Source: Lichenostomus cassidix
Lineage: Eukaryota; Chordata; Aves; Passeriformes; Meliphagidae
Direction: 5' to 3'
DNA length: 64,000 nucleotides
NCBI GenBank assembly: GCA_008360975.2
Contig: CM039183.1
Coordinates: forward strand, 45,313,850-45,377,849
Position numbers and translations under genes: made by a program
Notes under the pieces: model-generated
What the model was told of the DNA's origin: nothing
The model's input: the letters and a program-made list of their open reading frames with translations, nothing else
The model's database searches: none
Shown: piece after piece, positions 24,362 through 38,300 of the stretch
Layout: every line of letters starts with the position of its first letter
How positions within the stretch are numbered: the stretch's first letter is position 1

Positions 24362-27300
24362 CCCACTGTGAACATGACTTGCAAAATAAATTATGAAGCA
24401 TTGCTGCAGACAAAAAAACCAAAACCACATTCATGATTTAAGCAACTTGAAATAACCAAACTGGCTTAGAGGGAGAATGAGTGAAACACTGAGGGATGTC
24501 ACGTGCATGTTCTTCATGTTTCATGATACCTCCAGTTCAGAAAAGCAATGTAATAGAGAGAGATGTCACGTAGTATTTCTTTATAGAACCAACATTTAAG
24601 TTGCTTATCCATTTCCCACCAAGCATAATAACATAACTCTTTTATAAACCTTAAATTTAAAACAATAAAAATCTATACAACTTACATAAATATAAACCAA
24701 ATCAAAACAATAAAACCTCTTGAATGTACAATAATATATAACATTAGAATGTGGAGCATATTTCCCCATCAATCCCTAGATTCAGATTTCTTCCTGTACT
24801 TCACATACTGCATAATTTCCTTTCCTTTCTTAAGGCAATGAAAATGATATTTTAAAAAGGCATTTCAGAGAAGAAAGGAAATTTACTTCTCCTTGTAGCT
24901 TTTATTTTATTACACTTAGTGAATACCTTTATCATGTATTTTACAAAGCTTCATTGATTATATCATAGCTTTCCATGCATGCACTACTAAATTGATTATA
25001 TAGCAATGAAAATCTCTAGTGATTTTACAACGATGTCCAGAGCAGGCATTTTCATTACTGTTAAATGTCTAAATTTTGAGAAATATTAAACTGCAGTGGC
25101 ACTGTTTCTCATAGCATTTACATGGCTTTATTCCTTAAATGAGGTAATTCACTTTTGCATGCTGTTGGAGGTGTAAAAAATGTTTCAGATATTCTTACCC
25201 AAAAATATTCTATTTTTATGTATTTTTATAAATACAACTTTTAGTCCTTTTTTTTATACAGATGAAATTTGAGGCTCACACTGAAGGAAGAATTTTAGTT
25301 CAATGTAAGATGAAACTACATAAACCTCAATGATGCAGTTCCAAGCATAGCTACATTTTTCTGTCAGCTCACTAGAGAATTAGTGAGACCTAAATATTTT
25401 CCTAAATCTTCAAAGATCAAAGACAAAAATTAGAAAAACAACATGACATTTTTGAATACTGATTTTTAACTTTGTCTTCTTTCAAATCTCTCAGGTACCA
25501 TATGGGAAGATGTTTTCTATTCTTTTCATCTCTCCTTCTAACACTTCTTTCCTTTTTGTCTCTTTTGAAAACTTTCTTACAGTCACATGCTGTATTCCTC
25601 AGTCCTCAGCTCCTGGCATCACATTTGTGCATACATGGTCTGCACATCAGAAATTCCACCTCCACATGTTCCACTGTCTTTTGGCTTATTATAAATAATA
25701 GTAGGAAATCTACTTTCTTGAAAATGGCACCATCTGACTATGAAAGTCCATTGCTGCTCTATTCGTGCTTTGTCCTGAAGTCATTCCCCTGGCACATGAA
25801 AGCCTGGACAGGAGTTTGAGCCAGCTATTGCATTCAAACACTCTGATGATTTCAGACAAATGACTTTAATGACAGATGAATAAATATCAACATCAACACT
25901 CTCCTTCTAGTGTGAAGGCTATTCAAGTAAAACAAACTTGCAAGTAATTTGCCATATTGCAAGTGAGAAATGTATCAGTTCATATGTCTTTGGGAGATCT
26001 TGAGGCCAACTCTAGTCCCAAAAGTATAATAAAGGAATTGACCTGTAGAGCTTGCTGGTGTTTTTTAGTGACTAGTTTTAACATCTAATCAACAAAATTG
26101 TTACACTCAATCATTGCTGTGCCCTTTTCTAAGGTTTATTACTTATGCAAATGTGTTTCTAAAAGCAAAACCATTACTCTAATTTCTTATCTCAGGAAAA
26201 AAAAAAAAAAAGGCAGCAAAACAGGTGAAAATAGGAAAATAATACTTCCTGTGAGTGCAGCTTTGAAAAAAACTGACCAGTAAATTCATGTCATTCTTCA
26301 TACATCACACTTCACATCTATAGGAATTATGATCCAAGACTGTAAACTTCATTATTTGTAAGCAAGCACTAGTACTTATAGGATGAAAAATCTTTAACCT
26401 TCCAGCCAGAAATCTAGCAAAAGGCCAAGCTACTCAGATGATATAAATTTCATGGAAGCTACCACCTTGGTACTGGACTCACCTCAAAAGGAAAATTCAG
26501 GCAATGCAAAATAGAAAATGTTTTCTGTGTCAGATGTTCAGTTTTTCTACACTGTTTAATGTGTGATATCAAAGACCTATTTATAACATGGTCAAAGCAG
26601 ATTCTCAAGCTAAATTCCCCAGGTCTCCCTGCCTCACTTCCAGCAAGCAGTTAACAAGTTGGCCATTACATCTGCAAGGTGCAGAAGACTTCAGTCAAAT
26701 TGCTGACAATTTTGAAATCCCACAAGAACCTTTAATTGTCATGCCAATTTCTAAAGCAAATAAAACTGGACAAGATAAAGTAATAATTTTTAATAGTATC
26801 TTAAAACTAGTAAAAGCTAGTACAAACTCTATGTTTTTAGACATAGAGCCTGAAAGCAGAGAGTGAGATTTCTTTCATGCTAGCACCTATCCAGATAAGG
26901 GCAACAAAATTCACAAGATCTTACTCAAGTTCAAAAATAACACAGACTTTCATCTTCTTTAAAGAAATAGGAAAAAACATGTCTATATTCATATAAAAAA
27001 ATAAAAAGACTCAGTCATGTTCTTTGTAAAATGTACTTGCTGAAAACTCCACAAGTGATTAATTTTAAATGAAATGGTCTCCAAAAATAGCAGTTGCTGA
27101 AGCTTTCACAGCATCTTAAGGAAGTATTTTTGAGGAAAGCATGCTCTCTGAACTCTGCAATACTAATTTCCAAGTCAAAGTCATAAAGGCCAAGATAATG
27201 TTAAGGTTACCTTTCAGAGAAGATCACCTATTTTAAACAAGTCCTTACAAAGTACATTTGCAAAAGGTGATGGTTCTGACCTATCGAAAATTTCATAGGA

Positions 27301-30214
27301 ATTATAAATCAAATTTCTGCTATGCATAGACACAATGAGCCATGTAAGCCTTGATCTGACAGAAAAAAGATGCAATTGTAGTACTGCAAAAGAAAAGCAA
27401 AATTCAAAATGCTCTTTTTTAAAATTCAAAAACATATTTAGTGAAAGAAGAGGTGTTTGCAAGAAAGTATGATTTATTAATCAGAATCACTAGCCATAAG
27501 ACCACTGAGAAACTTAACTCAATGATTTCTACTTCATAAAGAGCCAAGTTCAACCGTGCGAAGAAAACAGCCTTTTGCTGTTAATATGTTGGTTTAGTAA
27601 CTAAAATGTGTTCTCCTTTTTAGTTTTACATCTCAGAGTATTTGCAGATGATGACAAAGGAAGGTGACACAGGAAGCTCTCCTGCATTGGTGATACCTAG
27701 AGAGAGAGTTTTGCTGTTGACCATCAAGAATTTTGCCATCCGGGCTCTCAGGAGCAACACAACCACCATGGTTTTGTTTGCCCAGCACTGTGGAATCTGG
27801 TTTGGTGTTGAAACCACTGTTTGGCACTGAAAGGCAGGAGCAGATCATTCCAGTGCTCCCTCGAGGGAGCCTCTTGGTCAGCTGGGTCAGCTTCAGCGCT
27901 TCACCACCACCTGGCCTTGAGAGCCTGGAGAATTTTCTGCAGGCCAGCTCACAGTACAGAAAACTTAATAAACACAACTCTAGAAAGTATCAGTGTCTAA
28001 ATTTAAGACAAGACTATTACTAAATTAGTAAGGACATAGTATTGTATTTCCATTGTTTCCTTTTATATTTTTACATTGGGAGAGGAGGGAATTGGGTCAT
28101 TTTAACTTTCATCATCAACATCATCACTTAATGGTGATACATCAAGAAATTAAGTTTAGTCACTAATATACATTTCAAAATCCTTGGTCAGGATTGAAAA
28201 AAATACAACATGCAACTTCATTTCTCACCAGTGATTCAGATATCCGAAACACAGAAACTGGATTAGGTGAGCAGGGAGACTGTAAAGCCAGTGGTCTCTC
28301 AGGTTCTCAGCATCATCTGTTTTTGCACAAAATTTTCTGTCTAATGGAGGGTAGGACTCAGCAAGGAAGGGCTTTCACTGGTGAATGGAACAGAAATGAT
28401 GTGCACCCTCCCTGAAGTTTTCAGTCACAAACCATAGCATATGTTGCTACAGTCATATCAGCATGGATATTTTACAGTTTCTTTTCTTTATCTGATAAAG
28501 AGAGGAAATGACTCCTTATGCATTTGTATGAATTCTTCATGCACATATCTCAAAGAAATCAAATACCAGATACAGTATGTACAGCCAGAAGGGCAGAGGG
28601 AAGGAAAAAAATGGGTATATTATATTTGGGTTAAAGTATGACTATGATTACACATGATTATCCAGTACCCAAACTGGATTATTCAGATTAATTTTTCTTT
28701 AAGAAAAGAGAGGCTTTGCATCACTTGATCTCAGTATCCACAGAAAGGTAAAAGACGGATGTGAGGACTCCCCTCTTAGAGGGGTTGCTGAAGAGCTTCA
28801 AGGAACATATACCCCTTTAATTCTTTCCACCCAATATTTTTAGTTATTAGTTTTTTTCCTTCCTTTTCTCTATTATTTTGGATTAATGTAAAATACATTT
28901 ATAGATTTAACTTGGTACAATTTTTTACCATGAATGGCAACAGAGCTGACATTGTGATAATTTGAATACACTGCTGATTGCACTTCCATGTTTAACTTTC
29001 TGACCTTTACTATTTAAATGGGTTGACTTTTTAAAAGAAAAAACATCATTGATCAAAGTGCAATTTGATTAAGGAAATTATTTACATCTCAACTTTCCCA
29101 CACATTTCTGCTACTTGCTTTTTAGAATTACTGATGAAAACAAATGCAGAAACTTACCCCTTTGACTTATTATAATTGAGGGTGGACCATGCATGAGTTT
29201 GATTTCTGTTAAACCTTAAGCAAGCTTTGACCCAGCTGAAAATTTTAAAATCTCATCTGAATAATACTAACTGTACAGGAAATATTACATATTTTAATGA
29301 AACTACTCAAGCACAAAAGCAATTACAATTTTATAGTTTTAAAACAATATAAGCTGAAATATACTTTTTTCCAAAGTGAAGGTAGCTACAGGAATTTGCA
29401 GAAATAAAACCCTCAGATGAATCATCCTACTGCTTTTGAGTTGGACTCTTTCATTCTCTGCTGTAAGCAGTCCTCAGAAACACTCAAGCCCAGAAGGGCA
29501 GAAAGGATCCATAATTCTGGCTAGCCTGCTCTTGTGGAAAGAACAACATGTTGCTTGATACAGTGATGACTTTCTCCATCAGAGAGGAAAATTCATCCAC
29601 ATTCATACTGTGAAAGAGCTAATAAATAATGCAAAAACCTTTTCCACTTCCATACCTATATGAAATAAATTAATGGTACTGACCAACAAATTCCAGTTAT
29701 ATAAATCCTGCACTCACACTCTGTTTCCTAATCAAGCTTCAGAGCAGAAATCCGGTTCATAAGCACTAAAAGGATAGTTAAATATGCTGTGTATCTGTGC
29801 CACTCTTTATTCTAAACATGTCAATCCTCACAGGTCCCTGTCTCCTCCAGCAAAAGGAATTGCCACTTCATTCCAGCAACATTTATCTTTAAAGTTTCCC
29901 AAAAGATATTCTCTACCCAGATCTCCTCCACAGCCACAAGTGACTGTTTTACAAATGACACTGGCTGTGCATAACTGGCAATATATCAGTAACCACAGAT
30001 GAAACCCCTGTAATCCCAAGGCTCTTATCCTAAACACTAGGGTTTAGCATCTTGCTGAAGAACATTGCTCCATGCTAAACATTTGAAAGACAAGAGTGAT
30101 GCTGTTTAGAAAAACTAAGTAGCATGAAAGCCCAGCACAGCCTTTCTACTGAAAAGGAATTTTTATGCTTTTCTTCAAAATGATGTAAAGCCTTGTGATC
30201 TTGATTAACTATAA

Positions 30215-30477
30215 TGTCGCTGTTGAGCCACTAGCAGAGTAAAGAAGAACCAGTTCTCAGTGGCAAGAAGGAAAGACCTTTATTGTTTTGATTTCATCAT
30301 ATATATAGAGTTTTCAAAGGTCACCCAGATTGGTGGGCCAGAAGCCTCCCCCTAGGCCTGATTGGCCAGGCCTGCACCGTCCAGATCTTGGGACACTGTT
30401 TTTAATAACATCCAAACTTTATCTTTATTTATAAAACACAAAAAGAATTCTCATGGGAAAAGCCTGTGCTAGCCACA
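30215..30477 (-). mobile_element. Solo retroviral LTR, about 263 bases
   Basis: Read on the minus strand, the element starts TGTGGCTAGCACAGGC and ends CAACAGCGACA. It includes two CCAAT boxes (one within GGCCTGGCCAATCAGGCCT), a CTATATATATG TATA box and an AATAAA polyadenylation signal. It shares this layout with the copies at 53220 and 53843, which bear 6-base target duplications. Here the flanks are CTATAA and TAATAG, which do not match, so the insertion is older or rearranged. No gag, pol or env lies beside it. A 6-base duplication in the family suggests a class II (ERVK-like) avian endogenous retrovirus. Confidence 0.88.
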
Positions 30478-32374
30478 TAATAGAATGTGCACATGACATG
30501 CAAAATCTTAACAACCTCCTCTATGTAAAAAGTATTTGTGGGGGGAAAAAGCCCATAAAATATAAGTAGAATTTTGAACACCATAAAAATGTCCTGAAGA
30601 AATTTCATTTATGAGAAATCATCAGCTCCACATAAAAAAGAAAAACAAAACAAAAACCAACCAATCAAACAAAACCAGAAAAAAATGCACTAAATTTTTA
30701 AATATTGTATGCATTCTTCAAGCAAAACTTCTAAAGACTGAGATAAACAAGGAGGCCAGGAGACTTATCAGTGAGATCTACTTGATTTCCTGTTCATTAT
30801 AAAACTTAAATGATGGTAAAAGAAGAAGCTAAATGGCTTCCAGCTCTTCTCATCATGTCCCATCCTTCTTCTCTCAGTCACTTCCTCTCTATCCTTCAAA
30901 CACCTGCAGACATATTTGGGTACTATTAAGAGACAAACAGCCAAGAATTCAGCCACTCATCATGTTCTCCATCCATCATTAACTTCATGAACCCAAGCTA
31001 AATCACATTCTTCAAAATAGTTTTGCATCCAGTGCCAAGTGGACAGCAGGAAGCCTCCAAACACCAAGCATAATGATGTCCATGCTCTTCCCAGCACAGT
31101 GTGTACTGTGTAAATCAACAGGCAATAAGGCTGTTCTGCCCCACCTTGTAGGAGAGTGCCCAGCTTCAAGAACATTTTTTTCTATCTCTCTCAGTGATAA
31201 TGTAATTTCTTTTTTAAAAGAATGAGAAACTCCACATGGAAGAGAACAGTCTCTACTGTCTGCTAATTGCATTCTCTAAATCAGGAGGCAACTTAGTCCA
31301 AATTTCTGCTCAGACACAAGCAGTTTCAAGTATTTGGATCCAAGTGTCTCCCCCTCAGTCTTTAGCCATTCTGGCTGGGGCAGTCTGGTTGTGGGCCCTT
31401 TTAATTCCTTTTGCTCGAACTGTAACTCTTTTGTGTTAAATAGCTTGGGAGATAAGAAGAGAAAATAAATTATTTACTACCCTGTAGGACACCTGTGTGG
31501 GAAGTTGAGCACCTGGAGTCCCATACCTACTGCTGTGCAGTCTGCTTAATGGGAAGCAGAACAGCACTGGCAAGTGTACCCTGGTGCAGAACACAGCAGG
31601 GTTTGAATATAAGAGCAGCCAGCCTCAAGAAAAGCTGAGAAGGAAATGGATATGTGATTCCTGTTCCAAGTTTGACCTCCCATTCCTGCAATAACATATA
31701 AAAGGGCAGCAGTAACATCACTGTTGACTAACTGTTGAACTCTCACTCTGAAAAATTCATCCAAGACTATTTCAGGAAAAGTGACAATGTATTCTTAAGG
31801 GGAAAAATTTGCTGCTTGCTATAAATAGTTCATCTAGCCTTCTTTTCATATCTACTAGATGTTTTGCTGTGTCTCGCTGAAAACTCTGTGTATAAAAAAC
31901 ACAGGTAGATTGATAAGCATATGTTCTTTCTCTCATACACATATCAGTAAGTGCTTGCACATTGCACTTTGATAATCTTAACAACACAGTAGAAGCTGCC
32001 TGAGTTTATCTCTGCCACAATAAATGCTTTTGTTTTCTTATTTTTTTACATCAGCAGTTTGAAAATTGTGTGTAAAACCAAATACCCTCCAAGTTCAACA
32101 AAAAAGCTTTGTGAAACTCTTCACCATGCTTCAAGAAACTATGTATTTTTTTCACATTAATATCTCTAAGAAATACAATATTTTCCTTCAAAAATGCTTC
32201 TTCTAATTCTTGCCGTACTGCCCCCCAAAAGACACCCACACACAGATGGCAGTGGAAGGAAGTGAGGAGAAATGTAATTTCTGCTAGACACTTTAACATT
32301 CATGGAGGATTTTCACAGGGGAAAATCCTCAAGTCCTAATTCAGGGGTAATGGGAATAAATATATAAAGACTTT

Positions 32375-32390
32375 TATATATATATATATA
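32375..32390 (+). repeat. (TA)8 microsatellite
   Basis: Eight perfect TA units, flanked by ATATATAAAG and AAATATG so that the whole stretch is AT-only for about 35 bases with one interruption. Confidence 0.9.
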
Positions 32391-35300
32391 AATATGTAAG
32401 ACTTGACTTGGGATTTTGACTCCAAGAAGAAAGTCAGTTGGGACACAGTGACTCGCGGTTTTGACATTTGCCCAGCAACAATGTCAATGTACTTCCTTCT
32501 TCACAAAGTGCTCCTACACAATAATAGTTAATTTATACAGTTGATTTGAAAATGGGTTTTTCCACTGTTGCTATTTCAAAACACGCTTTCAGTGACTCAT
32601 GCTCTTACTGTTCTCTTCGCTTAAGACTCTCAAAACTGATGTCCAAAAAACCCCCTTTGATCAGCGTAGATTTCCTGAATAACCCAAGCTATTAAATTTA
32701 GTCATTTTGACTAAAATCCACTAAAATACTAAATTTTAGAGAGATTTAGTGATGGCAAACATAACAGCATAATGTGATGTTCTGCAGAAGCTCCTTAACC
32801 ACAAGTTTCCCAAGAATTTGATCATTACCCAGCCATTCTCACACATTCAGAAACATCTCCAACAGGAAACCTCAACAAAAAATTCTACAATACAGCAGTT
32901 GCACAAAATACTTACCTTCGGAGATACAATCCAGTGTAGGAACACAGGCTACAGCAGAAAGTCCCAAAACAAGAAGTTCATAACAAATGCCAAGACATTG
33001 CAGAACAATAATACTTTGGCCAAAGCAGTCATCTGGGGGGTTTAGTTGTTTATTCCCATTGTTCCACAGCCTGTAGCACAGATCAGCTATTTTTCAACTA
33101 GTAATAAATGTAAAATATAATATAAAATAACTTTTGCTGAAGCTGAGTAGAAATCTTCAACCTTAATCCTAGTATTCAAGTGTTACACCAGAAATGTCAC
33201 TGACTCTGATCAGAACTTTGCTCAAGGCTTCTTTTTTCCTATTTGAAATATGGAATGTTTTAATATTCAATAGACCACAGAAAGTTCAAATGAGTTTCTA
33301 TTCTTGATTAAGCTGTGCTGGATGTTTTTGTGGTATTTCCTCCAGATCCATGATTATTTTAATACTGCTATGTCTCAGAGTTTACACTTCAAAGATGTGC
33401 TACAGGGCAACATTTTCAAAAGGGAAAAGAAATTAAGTTATTCAAATTTTAAGTACCTGTATTTTGGAGCATTAGTCTGACTGAAAAACTAATCCCATTC
33501 AGTTTTTACCAAAATGTGGGACTGTTTCAAGACTTTATCATGCTCAGTTGCTTGGCATAACAAAAATCACTTACATTATGTAGTATGGAATGTGTAAGAA
33601 ATAAAACTGACCTTTGCTCCACCTTGATACTTCCACCAAGTTCAGCTTATTTTTAATATGCAGTCTTTCATCACTATTCAGAGATTATTAATTTATTCTA
33701 TATGTCAGTAATTGTGCTGTACAACTATCTGAAGCTGATATTACTGGGTCTGTTCTCAAAGACATAAAAATTTCATTGTTCTTGCCATGGTAGTTCTTCA
33801 CATACACACTTCAACCATCCTGTCACAATAAAGGTAAAATTTATTAGCTCTTGAGGAAATTTCCCAAATATTCATTGAAATGTAAGCTCTGCTGACACCT
33901 GAAATTCTCCAAAATGACTTATCCATCAATGGACATTTATTAAAAATTGAGATAGACATGAACTAACATTTTAATATGCAATCAACAGTTCTTGGGTTTA
34001 AAATAAGCTTAATCATATTATCCATATTAAGCAACATATTTCTATCTCAAACTGAAAATTGAAGTATGGTATATGCTCATTTATGTGAGTATATACACCA
34101 GTCATTTTATACATTATGCTCCCATCCACCATAATAAACTTAGCAAACCAAGAAAGAAAACTTAGAGAAAATAAATCCCTCTACATTTCAGTTTACCAGG
34201 TTCATTCTCTTGCTACTGTGTTTCCCTAGGGACATTTACATCAGCATTTGCTAGATATTAATTGCATCCCTGTAGCTAGTATTGGCTTTTTTTCTATGAC
34301 ATTTTTATAGAAATTCAAAAGTAACCTTTCTGCTTTGACACATAACTCAGTACCACATTAATCAAATAGATTTTTGAAGCAAAGTACTTTGCTTTCCATC
34401 AGTATCAGGTAATAATCATAGAGCCATCACTAATGTCTTTATTTTAGGAATGTCTCTTGGAGCCTGGACAAAGTTACAATCTCTGCAAGAACCTTCTGTT
34501 TTCTGCCATCCCTACCCTCACATTCATGACATCCAGAGCAACCATTTAATAACACAAATCTACAAGCTCATGGAAAGCATTTGTAAGCTTATGTGAAAAA
34601 GCTGGAGAGAGTAATTTTTCACCCTCCTTTACCAAGAAGAAGAACGATAAAAAAGACATTATTCTGAACAATCCTGAACCATTAGCCCAAGATGTAGCCT
34701 TTGGTATTTATTTCTACGGAAAAGATAATAGTTCCTCATCCTGTGCTGTGGATTTTGGAGGGCTAGAGAACAGAGAAGCATTTTGAAAAGATCAACCTGT
34801 AAGTATTAGTGCAATAAATAAAACTGTGTGTCCTGGAGTCTGGATTCTATTCCTCATGTTATTTCACTGCACATTTCAATGTTTTATTTCTCTAGATGAA
34901 ACAGCTGAGAACTGATGGTGTCTTACTGTGAACATAGGATGGCTCTTTTATAACTTAGACTTGGGAGTACAGAAGCTCCTTGTAAAGATGATACTGTAGT
35001 TCATTATTTTTTTCCTTCTTTGCAAAATGCAGAGAAAAATTAGGTTCAAACTGTTGCCTAGGAGTATGCAGTGATGTGAATACTACTTTTAGCACCTGTT
35101 GCGTCTTTGCTGTTTACATTGTCTGAGTAAGACTAAATAGTACCAAGATGTAAAATCACCCTTGGTGAGGAAACATGTATAAACAACCTTTCAGATACCT
35201 ATCCAGACCAGTCCTGGCCCTCTTCTTCCCAGCCCCTGTACACAACCATTGCTTTGAATTTTGGTCTCTCCATGTAATTTTTGAGGACCTGCACATATTT

Positions 35301-38300
35301 TATGTAAAATTGTTAATGGCCACCATTTCTTCCTTAACCATCAACTGCAGACTCAGGAACAGGTGATATACCTTCTCTTGGGAAAATAAAGGCAGAATCA
35401 GTACAGAAATATAAAGCAAATAGATATCCAGTACTAGGACTCCTGTTTACTATTGGAAGGTAAAAGTAGACACAACTCTGGTGTTGAGTCCCTGGAGAGA
35501 ATAAAGATTTGTCTGTCAGGTAAGGAATTGTGCTGTCTACATGTAATATGGTCCCAAGGTTGGGAGGGAAGGGGAAAGAAGATGTTTGGGAAAAACGTGT
35601 TCTTGCTTAATCTTCTTACATCCTGAAAAGAGCAAAAAAAAATTCATCAGCAGATTACAAAAGGAAACTAACAGCCCTCGCCTGCAATAGGAAATAAAAA
35701 CCAACAAACTCCCAAAATACAAAAATTTTAAGTATTTCTTCATAGCTAAACATACCCTGTTCAATCTGGCACCAACAATTAATGTGATTCTCCCACTACC
35801 TTACTGTCAGATAAGATGTATGTGGAGAGCAGCAAAGGGTACTTGTGCTCAGACTAGCAAATAGCCTGGTTATGGCAGGAGGCAGATCACTTCCCCTTGA
35901 TAGCCTGGGAACAAAGCCATTCTCCTCTCCAAAATACAGGGGAAAGGGAGTAGTGGTAATATGACTGGTGAGAGTTTTTGTTGATGCAAAACAGGATGGA
36001 TATAGATCATCTAGGAAGGAAGTCTTAAGTACCTTATCCCGTTCAAATTTCTGCTTCACTTTGAACGAGGCAGGTTTATGCTTCAAAACTAGGTATACAG
36101 TAGGCTGTTTTAGTCCTCCTTTCTACTATTCCAATTCTATCTGACCCTGCAAAAAACTGGGCTAGCCACATAAACAGCCAGTAAAACATGCTGTTCTTAA
36201 GGGAGAAATGATCAGTCTATTTGTCCTGCAGCACACAAACACAGCAGCAATTCAAACTAGTCAGGAAATATCAGAAGAATTTCTTCATCTCAAATTCACT
36301 GTTCTCTTTTTTCATTAACTTAACAAAGAGTATGTCTTTGACCATGGTCATTTCTGGAGCAATATTCCATGATTTTAAGAAATGGCTCATGGAACATACT
36401 TATATACTTCTAATTTTGGTGGGGTTCTTTTTGGTGGGTTTTTTTGGTGACGAAAGTGATGGCTTACTAATTTAGGTGAGTATATTAAGAAAAATCTATA
36501 GATTCAACTTTAAAACTCGTTCCCTTTCTTACTTATAGTAATGAGTTCCCCCCCCACCTCGTATTACGCTTCTAGAAATGACTGTCACTCAGGGAAAGGA
36601 ATCAGCAAGGTTTTACTACTGTTAATACACTTTACATTGCAGCAATTTTTCCTTCTCACATTTTTAAAATTATCATTTAGCTTGTGTTCCAAAATATGTC
36701 CTTGCTAGTTGGTGTTTTCTTCCTTTTAGCAAGTAAGGTAACAAAGGTAAACAAGTTCTTGTTCTTCAGACAAGAACATGTGAGCACAGAGAAAATAGAG
36801 GAAAATTACAGCTCTGAGCACATATTCTTATAATGAAGCACCCGCAAGTAACTCTTGCTACATATATAGCAAATACAAATACGTAATCCTTTCATGATGC
36901 CTAAATGTGATGCAGTCTAAACTTAGTAAAAATTATGAACACCAAACCAACCATATCAGTGAAGGCAGATGATCTGGCAGCGGTAGGAGTTATTCTGCTG
37001 TTTCGTATTGCAGAGCTCGTTCAGTAATTTTAGTATGGAAGCATTTTATACTAATTGCTATTCAAACACATTGGAACAGTGAGTCCCCCTGCTAAGGATC
37101 CTACAATCAGCATTTCTGATGTGACAATTTAACTGAATAATGAGGATTTTCTGTGTTGATCATGTTCAATGGTTGCTCAATAAAGCCCCTGACTTGTTAT
37201 TCTCTGAGTTTCCCCAGCCAAAAGTGCATTCCTCAAAAGGATGCTTCATGAATCACAACAGAACCTGTGAGACATTAGTTTCTTACCTTGCAGCAAATTC
37301 TGAGGCTGTCAAACTTCATTTTGATATGAAGTGCAACCCCAACATCAAACAACAAAGCTTTGCAGAAACTGAAAAACTTAAAATATTTTCCTTCAATGCT
37401 ATAAAAATGTGTGATTCAACAGGGGCAAAACCTATTTTTCAGCATAAAAGAAACAGAATTTTTCATTTTCAGCTTTCTGACTCATACAACAGCTTCTAAT
37501 GGAAGTATAATAATAAAATAATAAAACAAAAACTCAGTATTTCAGCACTTCCTGACAATGTCAACATCAAAAAAATTCTCCTGAAAAAGTGTGGCTCTGA
37601 AAACATTTCACAGCAGAAAACTGGATTGCCATGTATTGCGTCAGAAATGCTTTTAACGGGTAATTCTTCTAAATTAAGCAGATGTAAAGGGCTTGAACAG
37701 AACTAAGATGGATGTGCCTCATTATCTTAGGATTCTATGATCTCTTTGACAGGACCAGAGGACAGTGCCATAGGATCTGCTACACAGAGCTCTCAGGGAC
37801 ACTCGATTGATAGTTTTAGACACAGGAGACAAAAAAGGAAGAGAATAGTGGGCAATTTCATCTGCCTTTTTCTCTTAACATGTTACCTTGTCAATAATTA
37901 TCAGAATAAGTAAAAATTTTTATTCCACTATATATCTTTAATAACGTGCCACTTCCATTTTAACCTAAACTAAATGCAAAGATATTTTCATTGCGCAGTG
38001 TAAACACATAACAACAGCAGTGATAGCTCTGCTTATATCATGCCTCTCTCTTCATGATGAGTCATCTCTCCTCTTACCATGTAGTAAAGAAAACAGATGA
38101 GCCTTGAAAAGCTAACACATTTTGCAATTTTATATAGCAAATACCATTTGGAAAATGCATTTGTAAAATCACAACTCCTGTAACTACTATATCAGTTTGC
38201 AGACAGTGAGTTATATACAGAGGGGATGAGAATACCTGGGAAGTATCTGGAATTTAGCTTCTAAAAGACATTTCTTTGAAAGTAAGAGTAACAGTGAACT

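Noticed and set aside
37720..37760. GGATTCTATGATCTC, resembling a CR1 3' terminus
   Set aside because: No CR1 sequence precedes or follows it, so the short match is probably accidental.
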